Below, one piece after another: positions 19,554 through 29,485 of a DNA stretch of 64,000 nucleotides (position 1 is its first letter; each line of letters starts with the position of its first letter). The stretch is from Bordetella parapertussis. Its GTDB lineage: Bacteria; Pseudomonadota; Gammaproteobacteria; Burkholderiales; Casimicrobiaceae. The translations under genes and the position numbers were made by a program. The stretch is from NCBI GenBank assembly GCA_943331295.2, contig CALQLA020000016.1, positions 1 through 64,000 of the forward strand, given 5' to 3'. The notes beneath the pieces are model-generated. The model ran no database searches. It had not been told where the DNA came from and saw only the letters and a program-made list of their open reading frames with translations.

Positions 19554-20816
19554 CTAGACCTTGAAGTCCTGCGCGAGCTTCTTCGGGACCGCCACGTTCT
19601 TCAGCCGCACGTACTGCGGCAGGCCGTCCTTGAACGGGGGGAAGTCCTCGCCGCGGATCAGCGGCGCGAGGTAGGCGCGCGCCTTGTCGGTGATGCCGAA
19701 GCCGTCCTTCGTGATGAAGTTGCGCGGCAGCATCTTCTCGACGTTGGCGACCTTCGACAGCGGCGCCACGGCGATCTTCCACCGGTACGGCTTGTCGGAG
19801 GTGCGCTGGATCGCCGGCATCACCGCATTGTGGCCGGCGACGGCGAACTCGACCGCGGCCTTGCCCACCGCATAGGCGTGCTGGACGTCGGTCAGCGACG
19901 AGATGTGCCGCGCCGAGCGCTGCAGGTAATCGGCGACGGCCCAGTGGTACTTGTAGCCCAGCTTGTCCTTGACGAGCCCGGCGATCAGCGGACCCACGCC
20001 GCCCAGCTGCGCATGGCCGAACGCGTCGCGGGTGCCGGCCTCGGCCATCAGTCCGCCTTCGGCATTCTGCAGCCCCTCGGACACGCCGACGCAGCAGTAG
20101 CCGAAGGCCTTGACCTTGGCGTCGACGGCCGCCATGAACCGCGCCTCGTCGAACGGGATCTCGGGAAAGAGCAGCACCAGCGGGATCGGCGTGCCGGCGT
20201 CCTCGGCCATCCCGACCGCCGCGGTGATCCAGCCGGCATGCCGGCCCATCACCTCGAGCACGAACACCTTGGTCGACGTCTTGGCCATCGACGCGACGTC
20301 GAATGCGGCTTCGCGCATCGACACGGCGACGTATTTCGCCACCGACCCGAAGCCGGGGCAGTTGTCGGTGACGGCCAAGTCGTTGTCGACGGTCTTCGGC
20401 ACGTGCACCGCCACCAGCGGGTAGCCCAGCTGCTCCGACAACTGCGACACCTTGAGGCAGGTGTCGGCGGAGTCGTTGCCGCCGTTGTAGAAGAAGTAGC
20501 CGATGTCGTGCGCGCGGAACACCTCGATCAGCCGCTCGTACTGCGCGCGGTTCTCGGCGAGGCCCTTCAGCTTGTAGCGGCACGAGCCGAAGGCGCCGGC
20601 CGGCGTGTGCTTCAGCGCGGCGATCGCGCGCGCCGGTTCGCGGCTGGTGTCGATCAGGTCCTCGGTCAGCGCGCCGATGATGCCGTTGCGGCCGGCGTAG
20701 ACCTTGCCGATGCGGTCCTTGTGCAGCCGTGCCGTCTCGATGACGCCGGCGGCGCTGGCGTTGATGACGGCGGTGACACCGCCGGACTGGGCGTAGAAGG
20801 CATTGCGTCGGGTCAT
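19554..20816 (-). CDS. pfp: Pyrophosphate-dependent 6-phosphofructokinase
   Basis: Reversible enzyme interconverting fructose-6-phosphate and fructose-1,6-bisphosphate with PPi as phosphoryl donor. 420 aa. Phosphofructokinase motifs: SGGVTAVINAS, YNGGNDSADTCLK (112-116 core) and PKTVDND (140-146); the lysine in PKT and the residue after GG are the known marks of PPi rather than ATP use. MGRHAGWITAAVG and PEIPFDEARF complete the sugar-phosphate site. The gene is upstream of hppA on the same strand. In Methylococcus-type bacteria pfp is linked to an H+-pyrophosphatase gene, and the same pairing is seen here. Confidence 0.92.
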   Translation of the reverse strand: MTRRNAFYAQSGGVTAVINASAAGVIETARLHKDRIGKVYAGRNGIIGALTEDLIDTSREPARAIAALKHTPAGAFGSCRYKLKGLAENRAQYERLIEVFRAHDIGYFFYNGGNDSADTCLKVSQLSEQLGYPLVAVHVPKTVDNDLAVTDNCPGFGSVAKYVAVSMREAAFDVASMAKTSTKVFVLEVMGRHAGWITAAVGMAEDAGTPIPLVLLFPEIPFDEARFMAAVDAKVKAFGYCCVGVSEGLQNAEGGLMAEAGTRDAFGHAQLGGVGPLIAGLVKDKLGYKYHWAVADYLQRSARHISSLTDVQHAYAVGKAAVEFAVAGHNAVMPAIQRTSDKPYRWKIAVAPLSKVANVEKMLPRNFITKDGFGITDKARAYLAPLIRGEDFPPFKDGLPQYVRLKNVAVPKKLAQDFKV

Positions 20817-20927
20817 GGCTGGGGGCGCGGCAGCGGCGTGGTTGGAAACGGGGGGTCGGCGGGAAGGCGGCGTGGGGTCGGCGCAGCGTGCGCGAAGAGG
20901 CGGCGGGCAGCGGGCGGCCCGAGCCGG

Positions 20928-22001
20928 TCAGGCCGCGACGGCGGCGCGCAGCTTCTTCGCCGGGTCGAATTCGGGGTCGAGCACCAGCGCGCGGTCGCAG
21001 CACAGGCGCGTGCGCTCGATGTCACCCTGCGCGCGGTACAGGAGCGCCAGGTTGTAGATCATCACCGGGTCGAAGGGCCGGAGCGCGACGGCAAGCTCCT
21101 GCGACCGCCGCGCCTCTTCGCCGCGCCCCTGCATCCGCTGCACCGACGCCAGCAGGTTGAGCGCCCACGGGTCGTTGCCGCTGACGGCCAGCGCGTCGGC
21201 GCAGCGCTGCGCGGCGCCGGGCAGGTCGCCCCGCTGCGCGCGCGTCGCGGCGTCGCGCAGGATCGGCTCCACGCGCTCGAACAGGGCGTCGTGCTGCGCG
21301 CTCCACCTGGCATAGACCAGGTCGCGGCAGCGGGCGAACTCGGCGTCGTTCTGGTTGATGCCGCCGCCGCCGCCCGACGTGCCGGCCTCGACATTCCACT
21401 GCACCGTGTCGTCCGGGATGAAGTGGAACGTCGTGTGCTGCGCGAGCTGGATGAAGAAATCCCAGTCCTCGTGCATGGGCAGCGACAGGTCGAAGCGGCA
21501 GCCGCGCGCGACCAGCGACCGGGCGAAGAGGACGGCGGAGAGGTGCAGGTAGTTGCGTTCGTACAACTGGAGCAGGCTGAGCGGATTGCCGAAGCGCTGC
21601 ATGCTGCCGTCGGCGAACACCCCCCGCGCGCGGCAATGGATCACCTCGGCCGACGGCGCCCTCGCGCGGGCCGCGACGAGGCCGCGCAGGTGGCCCTCCA
21701 GCATCGCGTCGTCGTCGTCGAGGAACGTGATCCAGTCGCCGGCCGCGGCGTCGAGGCCGGCATTGGCCGCCGCCGGGCGCGACAGCGGCGTGGCGGACTG
21801 CACCAGCCGCAGCGCGTGCGGTCCGCAGCGCTCGGGCAGCGCCGGGTGCCCCGGGCCGCAGGCCGCGACGACGACGACCTCGACCGGCGCCGCGTCCTGC
21901 GCGGCGATCGACGCCAGCGTCGCGGCCAGCGACGGGCGGTTCATGCTGCGGACGATGACGGAGACGAGGGGCGTGGCGTTCTGCGGCGATGACTCGGACA
22001 T
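20928..22001 (-). CDS. Family 2 glycosyltransferase with C-terminal TPR-like repeats
   Basis: A 357-residue protein. The N-terminal GT-A domain begins LVSVIVRSMNRPSLAATLAS and has the sugar-nucleotide motif ITFLDDDDAMLEGHLRGL (DxD). LPMHEDWDFFIQLAQ is the ED acceptor-site motif. From about residue 250 there are two or three TPR-like helical pairs (RCADALAVSGNDPWALNLLA and DPVMIYNLALLYRAQGD). The acceptor is not known; surface polysaccharide or protein glycosylation is likely. It lies between adk and pfp on the same strand, 30 bp after adk. No membrane segment is visible. Confidence 0.85.
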   Translation of the reverse strand: MSESSPQNATPLVSVIVRSMNRPSLAATLASIAAQDAAPVEVVVVAACGPGHPALPERCGPHALRLVQSATPLSRPAAANAGLDAAAGDWITFLDDDDAMLEGHLRGLVAARARAPSAEVIHCRARGVFADGSMQRFGNPLSLLQLYERNYLHLSAVLFARSLVARGCRFDLSLPMHEDWDFFIQLAQHTTFHFIPDDTVQWNVEAGTSGGGGGINQNDAEFARCRDLVYARWSAQHDALFERVEPILRDAATRAQRGDLPGAAQRCADALAVSGNDPWALNLLASVQRMQGRGEEARRSQELAVALRPFDPVMIYNLALLYRAQGDIERTRLCCDRALVLDPEFDPAKKLRAAVAA

Positions 22002-22031
22002 CGTGGATCCGGCCTTGCGAGGGTGGTTGGG

Positions 22032-22835
<804 letters not shown>

Positions 22836-22886
22836 TCAATCTGGCGGGACCGGCGGCGGCCCCGCCGGATCGACCGGCCCTGTCAT

Positions 22887-23675
22887 TCAGCCGGCGCCGG
22901 GGACGACCGAGTTCGCATAGACATCGCGGACACGCGCGAGATCCTCGGGCGTGTCGACGCCCGGTGCCGGCGTGCCGGTCGTGATCGCGACGACGATGCG
23001 GTGGCCGTGCCAGAGCGCCCGGAGCTGTTCCAGCGCCTCGAAGCGCTCGATCGGCGCGGGGGGAAGCGCGGGGAACGCGCGCAGGAAACCGACCCGGTAC
23101 GCATACAGCCCGTAGTGCCGGTAGAGCGGCAGCCCGGCCGGAATGCGGGTGCGGTCGGCGGCGAAATCGTCGCGTGCCCAGGGAATGGTCGCGCGGCTGA
23201 AATACAGCGCGTAGCCCGCGCGGTCCAGCACGACCTTGACCACGTTCGGATTGAAGGCCTCGTCGGGGTCGGCGATCAGGTGACAGGCGGTCGCCATCGC
23301 GGCATCCGCGTGCGCGGCGAGGAGCCGCGCGACGTCGCCGATCAGCGCGGGTTCGAGCAGCGGCTCGTCGCCCTGGACGTTGACGACGATGGCCGTGTCG
23401 GGCAATCCGAGCTGCTCCGCGGCCTCGGCCAGGCGGTCGGTGCCGGTCGGATGATCGGCGCGCGTGATGCAGGCGACGAAGCCGTGCGCGCGCACCGCGG
23501 CGGCGATCCGGTCGTCGTCGGTGGCGACGACGACGCGCTCTGCGCCTGCCGCCTGCGCGCGCTGCGCGACGCGGACGATCATCGGGACGCCCCCGATCTC
23601 CTCCAGCGGCTTGCCCGGGAAGCGGGTCGACGCGTAGCGGGCGGGGATCAGGACGGTGAAGCCGGCCGCGCTCAC
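22887..23675 (-). CDS. kdsB: 3-deoxy-manno-octulosonate cytidylyltransferase
   Basis: Activates KDO to CMP-KDO for lipopolysaccharide inner-core synthesis. 262 aa. Motifs: [16 protein letters not shown] at the N-terminus, [28 protein letters not shown], and [16 protein letters not shown]. The GTG start at 23675 overlaps the stop of the Trm112 gene by four bases, so coupling is likely. KdsB and LpxK both act in lipid A/KDO assembly, which explains the gene order. Confidence 0.97.
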   Translation of the reverse strand: MSAAGFTVLIPARYASTRFPGKPLEEIGGVPMIVRVAQRAQAAGAERVVVATDDDRIAAAVRAHGFVACITRADHPTGTDRLAEAAEQLGLPDTAIVVNVQGDEPLLEPALIGDVARLLAAHADAAMATACHLIADPDEAFNPNVVKVVLDRAGYALYFSRATIPWARDDFAADRTRIPAGLPLYRHYGLYAYRVGFLRAFPALPPAPIERFEALEQLRALWHGHRIVVAITTGTPAPGVDTPEDLARVRDVYANSVVPGAG

Positions 23676-23851
23676 TCGTACTCTGCCGGCTCGAGGCGGC
23701 GGGCCTCGTCCTCCAGCATCACCGGGATGCCGTCCCGGATGGGGTAGGCGAGGCGCGCGGACTTCGAGACCAGCTCCTGCTTCTCCCGGTTGTACGTGAG
23801 CGGACCCTTGGTCACGGGGCAGACAAGGATTTCAAGCAGCTTGGGATCCAC
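23672..23851 (-). CDS. Trm112 family protein
   Basis: A 59-residue protein beginning [18 protein letters not shown] and ending [10 protein letters not shown], the standard YcaR/Trm112-like form with one of the zinc-ribbon cysteines kept (LVCPV). The GTG start lies inside the 3' end of lpxK (20-base overlap). A longer frame upstream exists but has no family match. The function in bacteria is unclear; in eukaryotes Trm112 activates methyltransferases. The lpxK-Trm112-kdsB order is common in proteobacteria. Confidence 0.9.
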   Translation of the reverse strand: MDPKLLEILVCPVTKGPLTYNREKQELVSKSARLAYPIRDGIPVMLEDEARRLEPAEYE

Positions 23852-24869
23852 GGATCTTCTCCTCGACGAGCGCGACGAACGCCGGATCGATGCTTGCCCG
23901 CACCGGCAGATACCAGCTGCGATCGTCGGCAAATCCAGCGCATTTTACCGCATCCTTTTCGGTCATCAGGATCGCGGTCGCGCCGGGCAGCGCGAGATCG
24001 GCGGCGGTGTACGGATGGTGATCGGCGAACGCGTGCGCGACGGCGCGTATCCCGAGCGCCTCGAGCCGGGCGAAGAAGCGCCCCGGATTGCCGATGCCGG
24101 CCAGCGCATGCACGCCGGCCCCGGCGAATGCCGCCGCGCCGGCGGTGAGCTGCGGCGCGTTCACGCGGTGGAACGTCGCGCCTTCGAGCGTCATCGGCCA
24201 CGCGCCGGGCCATCCGCCCCCCTTGCCGGGCGCTGCCGCACCCGCGGCGTCGACCAGCGCGACAACGGCATCGACCGTGGCGAGCCGCGCCGGCGCGTCG
24301 CGCAGGGGGCCCGCAGGCAGCCGCCATCCGTTGCCGAGCCCGCGCGCGCCGTCGATCACGGCGATCTCGACGTCGCGCGCAAGGCGCAGGTGCTGCAGGC
24401 CGTCGTCGGCCAGCAGCACGTCGCGATCCGGATGCGCGGCCAGCAGCGCGCGCGCGGCCGCGACGCGATCGACGGCGACCGCGACGGGAAAGCCGCGGCG
24501 CGCGAGCAGCAGCGGCTCGTCGCCGGCGACCCCGGCGCCGGTCGTCGCGGTCACGAGCAGCGGCGCGGCGCCGGCCGCCGCGGCGCGCCCGTAGCCGCGG
24601 CTCACGATGCCCGGCCGCCATCCGCGCGCGGCCAGCGCCTCGGCCAGCGCCGCGACGAGCGGCGTCTTGCCGGTACCGCCCACGGTGACGTTGCCGATGA
24701 CGACCACCGGCACTGGCAGCCGCTGTGCGTGCAGCCATTGCCGCCGGTAGAGGATCGCGCGGGTCGCGGCCACGCCCGCGTACAGCGGCGACAGCGGCGC
24801 GAGCGCCGCCGTCAGCGCGGTGAGATGCGGGGAATACCAGGCAGCGACGAGGCGGTCGGCGAAGCGCAT
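23832..24869 (-). CDS. lpxK: Tetraacyldisaccharide 4'-kinase
   Basis: Phosphorylates the 4' position of the lipid A disaccharide at the inner membrane. 345 aa. The N-terminus has the membrane-associated helix region and the P-loop [16 protein letters not shown] (about residues 57-72). Further conserved blocks are [27 protein letters not shown] and [12 protein letters not shown]. It follows exbD by 40 bp, in the classic exbB-exbD-lpxK order. Confidence 0.96.
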   Translation of the reverse strand: MRFADRLVAAWYSPHLTALTAALAPLSPLYAGVAATRAILYRRQWLHAQRLPVPVVVIGNVTVGGTGKTPLVAALAEALAARGWRPGIVSRGYGRAAAAGAAPLLVTATTGAGVAGDEPLLLARRGFPVAVAVDRVAAARALLAAHPDRDVLLADDGLQHLRLARDVEIAVIDGARGLGNGWRLPAGPLRDAPARLATVDAVVALVDAAGAAAPGKGGGWPGAWPMTLEGATFHRVNAPQLTAGAAAFAGAGVHALAGIGNPGRFFARLEALGIRAVAHAFADHHPYTAADLALPGATAILMTEKDAVKCAGFADDRSWYLPVRASIDPAFVALVEEKIRGSQAA

Positions 24870-24909
24870 GGCGGGCGAATCCTTCGCGCCGCGGCAACGG
24901 CCGGCGCCG

Positions 24910-25329
24910 TCACTTGGCGGCGGACTGCGTCGCGAACGTGATGTGGATCAGCCCCGCCGTGCGCGCCGCTTCCATCACGTGGATCACCGACTGGTGCGTG
25001 GCATTGGCGTCGGCGTTGATGATCACGACCGGGTCCTTCGCGTCGCCGCCGGCTCGCTTCAGCAGCTCGGCCAGCGCGGCGACGGTGGTGAACGCGAACA
25101 CCGAGCGATCGATCACGTAGCGGCCCTGCGCGTCGATGCCGACGTTGATCTCCTTCGGCCGCTGCTTCATCTGGTCGGCGTCGGCTTCCGGCAGCGTGAT
25201 CTGCAGCTCGGCGACGCGCTGGTAGGTCGTCGTCACCATCAGGAAGATGAGGATGACGAGCAGCACGTCGATCAACGGGATGAAGTTGATCTCGGGGTCT
25301 TCCTTCGCGCGTGCGCCTCGGAAATTCAT
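24910..25329 (-). CDS. exbD: ExbD/TolR family biopolymer transport protein
   Basis: A 139-residue protein with one membrane segment near residues 15-34 (INFIPLIDVLLVILIFLM) bearing the conserved aspartate used in proton coupling, and a periplasmic domain ending in ITFATQSAAK. It works with an ExbB/TolQ partner, encoded 22 bp upstream, to energise outer-membrane transport or envelope processes. In this gene order the pair may serve general energy transduction; no TonB gene is adjacent. Confidence 0.92.
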   Translation of the reverse strand: MNFRGARAKEDPEINFIPLIDVLLVILIFLMVTTTYQRVAELQITLPEADADQMKQRPKEINVGIDAQGRYVIDRSVFAFTTVAALAELLKRAGGDAKDPVVIINADANATHQSVIHVMEAARTAGLIHITFATQSAAK

Positions 25330-25351
25330 CGCTGCCGGTCGCCCGCGGGCG

Positions 25352-25957
25352 TCAGTGGCGCTCGCCGTGGGCGAAGTCGACGAGGCGGATCGCCTGCTGT
25401 TCCATCTCGATCACGAGGTCGTCGACGCGCGAGCGGAAATGGCGATAGAAGATCATGCTGGGGATCGCGACGATCAGGCCGAACGCCGTGTTGTAGAGCG
25501 CGACCGAGATGCCGTGCGCGAGTTGGGTGGGGTTCGCCCCCGCCGCCGTCGTCGAGCCGAAGATCTCGATCATCCCGACCACGGTGCCGAAAAGACCCAG
25601 CAGCGGCGACATCGCGGCGATCGTGCCCAGCGTCGTCAGGAAGCGGCCGAGGTCATGCGCGACGATGCCGCCGGTCTCCTCGATGGCCTCCTTCATCACC
25701 GGCCGCGGCGCGCGCACGTTGCCGAGCCCCGCGGCGAGGATGCGTCCCAGCGGCGCCTCGTTGGCGATCTTCGCGAGCTGCTCGGGCGAGCCGCCGGTCT
25801 GCCGGAACTCGGCCAGCACGCGCTCGACCATCCCCGTCGGGGCGACGATCGACTGGCGCAGCGACCACAGGCGCTCAAAGATGAGCGCGAGCGCGACCAC
25901 CGACGCAAAGATCAACGGCCAGATCGGCCAGCCGGCCGCTTGAATGATGGACCACAC
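25352..25957 (-). CDS. exbB: ExbB/TolQ family proton channel protein
   Basis: A 201-residue MotA/TolQ/ExbB-type protein. One N-terminal membrane helix (IWPLIFASVVALALIFERLW region), then a cytoplasmic loop, then two more helices (LGTIAAMSPLLGLFGTVVGM and VALYNTAFGLIVAIPSMIFY). The GLFGTVVGMIEIF motif is the family signature. It heads the exbB-exbD-lpxK-Trm112-kdsB group; the upstream YihY gene lies 30 bp away on the same strand and may be cotranscribed. Confidence 0.93.
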   Translation of the reverse strand: MWSIIQAAGWPIWPLIFASVVALALIFERLWSLRQSIVAPTGMVERVLAEFRQTGGSPEQLAKIANEAPLGRILAAGLGNVRAPRPVMKEAIEETGGIVAHDLGRFLTTLGTIAAMSPLLGLFGTVVGMIEIFGSTTAAGANPTQLAHGISVALYNTAFGLIVAIPSMIFYRHFRSRVDDLVIEMEQQAIRLVDFAHGERH

Positions 25958-25987
25958 GTGGGGATGCTCCGATGCGGGAAAACGGCT

Positions 25988-26884
25988 TCAAGGGTAGCGT
26001 GGCGGCCCCGATTCGGCAAGCGAAGACCCTGCGCGGCGGCGGGGTGCATCGCGATCGGCGGAAGGGTGCGACGCATCGGCCAGCGTCGCGGTGATCGCGG
26101 CGCCGGCCAGCACGATCAGCCAGCAGAGGTAGATCCAGACCAGGAACACGGGCAGCGCGGCGAGCGCACCGTAGACCAACTGGTAGGTCGGCACCTGCGT
26201 CAGGTAGAACGCGAAGCCCTGCTTCGCCACTTCGAACGCGACCGCCGCGGGCGCGGCGCCCGCCAGCGCATGGCGCCACGCGACCGGCCGCCAGGGCACG
26301 ATCGCGTACATCAGCGTCAGCGCCGCGGCGGTGAAGAGGAGCGGCAGCGGCTTGGCCAGGAGTTCGGCCACCGGCCAGCGCAGCGGCACCGCCGCCAGCG
26401 ACTGCGTGATGAACCACGTCGTGATCGACAGGCTGGCGCCCAGCAGCACCGGCCCCGCCGTGAGCCCCAGCGCGTAGACCACGATCCGGCGCCCGAGCGG
26501 ACGCCGGCGCCGGACGCCCCAGATCAGGTTGATCTCGCGCTCGACCGTCGCCGCGGCGAGCGTCGCCGTGACGCCGATGAGGACGATCGACAGTCCCGTC
26601 AGGTTCGCCGCCTTCTCGGTGAACTCGCGGATGTACTGGTGGACGACGGTGTCCGCGCTGGCGGGAAGCATATGCCGCAGCAGGAACACCTCCAGCGCGT
26701 CGAGCCACTGCTGGAACACCGGGAAGCGCGCGACGAACGTCAACGCGACGGTGCCGAGCGGCACCAGCGCGAGCAGCGTCGTGAAGGCGAGGCTGCCGGC
26801 GGTCTTGGCGAGGCCGATCGCGCGCAAGCGCTGCGCGACCCGCCACGCGAAGGCGGCGACCGCGAAGAGAGGGGAGCGCGTCAC
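25988..26884 (-). CDS. YihY/BrkB family inner-membrane protein
   Basis: A 298-residue multi-span membrane protein of the YihY family (once thought to be RNase BN). The signature region AGSLAFTTLLALVPLGTVALT is at the N-terminus, and VPWRPVAWRHALAGAAPAAV with VYGALAALPVFLVWIYLCW lies in the C-terminal half. The GTG at 26884 was chosen because it places the first span at the usual position; the frame extends upstream to 26941 into a repeat element and would add 19 residues. Function is not established. An Arg/Asp-rich tail ends the protein. Confidence 0.88.
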   Translation of the reverse strand: MTRSPLFAVAAFAWRVAQRLRAIGLAKTAGSLAFTTLLALVPLGTVALTFVARFPVFQQWLDALEVFLLRHMLPASADTVVHQYIREFTEKAANLTGLSIVLIGVTATLAAATVEREINLIWGVRRRRPLGRRIVVYALGLTAGPVLLGASLSITTWFITQSLAAVPLRWPVAELLAKPLPLLFTAAALTLMYAIVPWRPVAWRHALAGAAPAAVAFEVAKQGFAFYLTQVPTYQLVYGALAALPVFLVWIYLCWLIVLAGAAITATLADASHPSADRDAPRRRAGSSLAESGPPRYP

Positions 26885-26921
26885 CGGTTCCCCCCGCGCC
26901 GGCGTCGGTCGCATCGATCGC

Positions 26922-27010
26922 GTAGCCCGGGTTGAGCGCACGCGAAACCCGGGTCGACCGTGCCGATCCGGACAACCACCCGGGTTTCGCTCCGCTCAAC
27001 CCGGGCTACG
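26922..27010. repeat. Inverted pair of CCCGGGTT repeats (REPIN-like)
   Basis: Two copies face each other: TAGCCCGGGTTGAGCGCACG at 26923 and CCGGGTTTCGCTCCGCTCAA near 26980, ending with CCCGGGCTACG at 27010. The spacer between the copies is about 24 bp. The whole unit can fold as one long cruciform. It lies between the starts/ends of same-strand genes YihY and pit. Confidence 0.8.
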
Positions 27011-27048
27011 CGATTCCGAGCCACATCGGTCCGGGCCATGCTGCCGGC

Positions 27049-28059
27049 TCAGAGGATGCGATGGACGCACCACCACGCGATCGCCGAGATGAACGCGCTG
27101 CAGGGAATCGTCAGCACCCAGGCCCAGACGATCCGCTCGGCGACGCCCCAGCGCACGGCAGACAGCTTGTGCGTCGCGCCGACGCCGATGATCGCGCCGG
27201 TGATCGTGTGCGTCGTCGACACCGGGATCCCGAGCCCGGTGGCGAGGAACAGCGTGATCGCGCCGCCGGTCTCCGCGCAGAAGCCGCCGACCGGGCGCAG
27301 CTTCGTGATGCGCATCCCCATGGTCTTGACGATCCGCCAGCCGCCGAACAGCGTGCCGAGCGCCATCGCCGCCTGACAGGAGAGAACCACCCAGAACGGC
27401 ACGTTGAACTCGGGCCCCGTCATTCCCGCCGCGAACAGCAGCATCGCGATGATGCCCATCGTCTTCTGCGCGTCGTTGCCGCCGTGGCCCAGGCTGTAGA
27501 GCGACGCCGACACGAGCTGCAGCCGGCGGAACCAGCGGTCGACCTTGTTCGGGCGCGTGCGGAAGAACAGCCACGCGACGCCTGTCATCAGCAGCATCCC
27601 GAGCACGAAGCCCAGCATGGGCGACAGCACGATGGCGAGGCTGATCTTGAGGAAGCCGCTGCCGACCAGCGCGTGCACGCCGCCCTTGGCCACCGCGGCG
27701 CCGCCAAGGCCGCCGATCAGCGCGTGCGACGACGACGACGGCAGGCCGTACCACCAGGTGATCACGTTCCACGCGATCGCCCCGACGAGCGCGCCCATGA
27801 TCACGTAGGCGTCGACGATCGACGGCTCGATGACGCCCTTGCCGATCGTGTTCGCCACCGACAGGCCGAACACGGCGAACGCGATGAAGTTGAAGAACGC
27901 CGCCCACGCCACCGCCCACTGCGGGCGCAGGACGCGCGTGGAAACCACCGTCGCGATCGAGTTCGCGGCGTCGTGGAACCCGTTCATGAAGTCGAACGCG
28001 AGCGCCAGGACGACCAGGAACGCGATCATCTCGATGCCGATGGTACCGGCGCCGCTCAT
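27049..28059 (-). CDS. PiT family low-affinity inorganic phosphate transporter
   Basis: A 336-residue membrane carrier. The two PiT signatures are visible: FDFMNGFHDAANSIATVVST at the N-terminus and LYSLGHGGNDAQKTMGIIA in the middle. About ten spans are expected. It overlaps the upstream DUF47 gene (stop and start share ATGA), the usual pit-DUF47 pairing for metal-phosphate symport. The start ATG 28059 is set by this overlap; upstream frame extension belongs to the neighbour. Confidence 0.94.
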   Translation of the reverse strand: MSGAGTIGIEMIAFLVVLALAFDFMNGFHDAANSIATVVSTRVLRPQWAVAWAAFFNFIAFAVFGLSVANTIGKGVIEPSIVDAYVIMGALVGAIAWNVITWWYGLPSSSSHALIGGLGGAAVAKGGVHALVGSGFLKISLAIVLSPMLGFVLGMLLMTGVAWLFFRTRPNKVDRWFRRLQLVSASLYSLGHGGNDAQKTMGIIAMLLFAAGMTGPEFNVPFWVVLSCQAAMALGTLFGGWRIVKTMGMRITKLRPVGGFCAETGGAITLFLATGLGIPVSTTHTITGAIIGVGATHKLSAVRWGVAERIVWAWVLTIPCSAFISAIAWWCVHRIL

Positions 28060-28676
28060 GAATTTTCCAGCACGATGCCTTCGATGATGTTGGCGACGTC
28101 CTCCGCCTTGTCGGTAACGCCTTCGAGGAGCTGGTAGACCTCCTTCAGCTTGATGATCTGCTTCACGTCCGGCTCTTCGCGGAAGAGCTTCGCCACCGCC
28201 GAGCGGAACACGAAGTCTGCCTCGCTCTCGAGGCGGTCGATCTCGCCGCAGAGGCGAAGGATCGCGTCGGCGTTGGTCATCGACTCGAGCTTGGCGACCG
28301 CATCCTTGACCTTGACCGTGCAGGACACGCAGATCTCGGCGAGCTTCTGCGCGTCGGGCGTCACCGCCTTGACGTCGTAGAGGAACAGGCAGGTCGCCAC
28401 GTCCTCCATCAGGTCGAGGATGTCGTCCATGGCGTTGATCAGCTGGTGGATCTCGTCGCGGTCGAGCGGCGTGATGAAGGTCCGGTGCAGCAGCTGGATC
28501 GTCTGGTGCGTGACCTGGTCGGCCTTCTTCTCGCACTTCTCGATCGCGCGGCTGCGGCGTTCGAGCTGCGACAGGTCGGCGAGCAGCGCCTGCAATTCCA
28601 GCGCCGCCTGCGCGGCGAGGTCGGCGTGCTCGTTGAAAAAATCGAAGAACTTCCCTTCGCGGGGCAGGAGCGCCAT
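28056..28676 (-). CDS. DUF47 family protein (PhoU-like, Pit accessory)
   Basis: A 206-residue all-helical protein starting MALLPREGKFFDFFNEHADL with the PhoU-like metal-cluster residues in AIEKCEKKADQVTHQTI and EIDRLESEADFVFR. DUF47 proteins are usually encoded next to Pit permeases and are thought to regulate them. The start is the first ATG of the family motif. The stop overlaps the start of the pit gene by four bases. Confidence 0.92.
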   Translation of the reverse strand: MALLPREGKFFDFFNEHADLAAQAALELQALLADLSQLERRSRAIEKCEKKADQVTHQTIQLLHRTFITPLDRDEIHQLINAMDDILDLMEDVATCLFLYDVKAVTPDAQKLAEICVSCTVKVKDAVAKLESMTNADAILRLCGEIDRLESEADFVFRSAVAKLFREEPDVKQIIKLKEVYQLLEGVTDKAEDVANIIEGIVLENS

Positions 28677-28899
28677 TGTCCATCCGTCCGTTGTAGTCGT
28701 TCGCCACCCGATTATCGCATTGCGGGATGCGGGGGAACCGAATGGCGGCCACGCGTGTCCATCGGATGTCCCCGATGAAAGCGGCGCCACCGGCGGTGTA
28801 AGCTTGCGGCCACAGTGCCGGCCACCCCACCCCGGTGCGCAAGACAGGGGCTCGCCGCCCTGCCGCCGATCGCCGTCCCCCCATTGCCGGAGCGCTTCG

Positions 28900-29475
28900 A
28901 TGACCATGAACCCTGCAGCCGTCCCCAACGTCGAAACCGCCGTCCTCGGCGGCGGCTGCTTCTGGTGCCTCGAGGCGGTGTTCGACGACCTCGAGGGCGT
29001 CCGCGCCGTGGAGTCGGGGTACGCGGGCGGCCCGCGCCCGAACCCGACGTACGACGACGTATGCAGCGGCAGCACCGGGCATGCGGAGGTCATCCGCATC
29101 ACGTTCGACCCCGCCGTGCTCGCGTTCCGCGACCTCCTGACCGTGTTCTTCACGATCCACGACCCGACCACCCGCAACCGGCAGGGCAACGACGTCGGCA
29201 CGCAGTACCGGTCGGTGATCTTCTGCCAGACGGCCGCGCAGCGCGCGACGGCGGAGGCCGTCGTCGCCGAGCTGTCGGCGGCCGGCCTGTGGAAGGGCCC
29301 GATCGTCACCGAGATCGCGGATGCGGCCCCCTTCTTCGAGGCCGAGGGCTACCACCAGGACTACTTCGCCAGGAACGGCCGCCAGCCGTACTGCCAGGCG
29401 GTCGTCGCGCCCAAGGTCGCGAAATTCCGGCAGCATTTCGCCGCGCGCGTGAAGCGCAAGGCGATCGCCTCCTGA
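28900..29475 (+). CDS. msrA: Peptide methionine-(S)-S-oxide reductase MsrA
   Basis: Repairs methionine-S-sulfoxide in proteins. 191 aa. The active-site motif GCFWC is at about residues 19-23; the conserved SGYAGG, YDDVCSGSTGHAEVI and FFTIHDPTTRNRQGND blocks follow. EGYHQDYFARNG is the C-terminal substrate motif. ATG 28900 was used; an ATG six bases later is equally possible. It is a single gene between the divergent phosphate operon and the convergent MFS gene. Confidence 0.96.
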   Translation: MTMNPAAVPNVETAVLGGGCFWCLEAVFDDLEGVRAVESGYAGGPRPNPTYDDVCSGSTGHAEVIRITFDPAVLAFRDLLTVFFTIHDPTTRNRQGNDVGTQYRSVIFCQTAAQRATAEAVVAELSAAGLWKGPIVTEIADAAPFFEAEGYHQDYFARNGRQPYCQAVVAPKVAKFRQHFAARVKRKAIAS

Positions 29476-29485
29476 CGCGCCGGGA

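Noticed and set aside
28420-28899. N-terminal extension of MsrA to 28420
   Set aside because: It overlaps the divergent DUF47 gene and has no family match; GCFWC normally lies within the first 20 or so residues.
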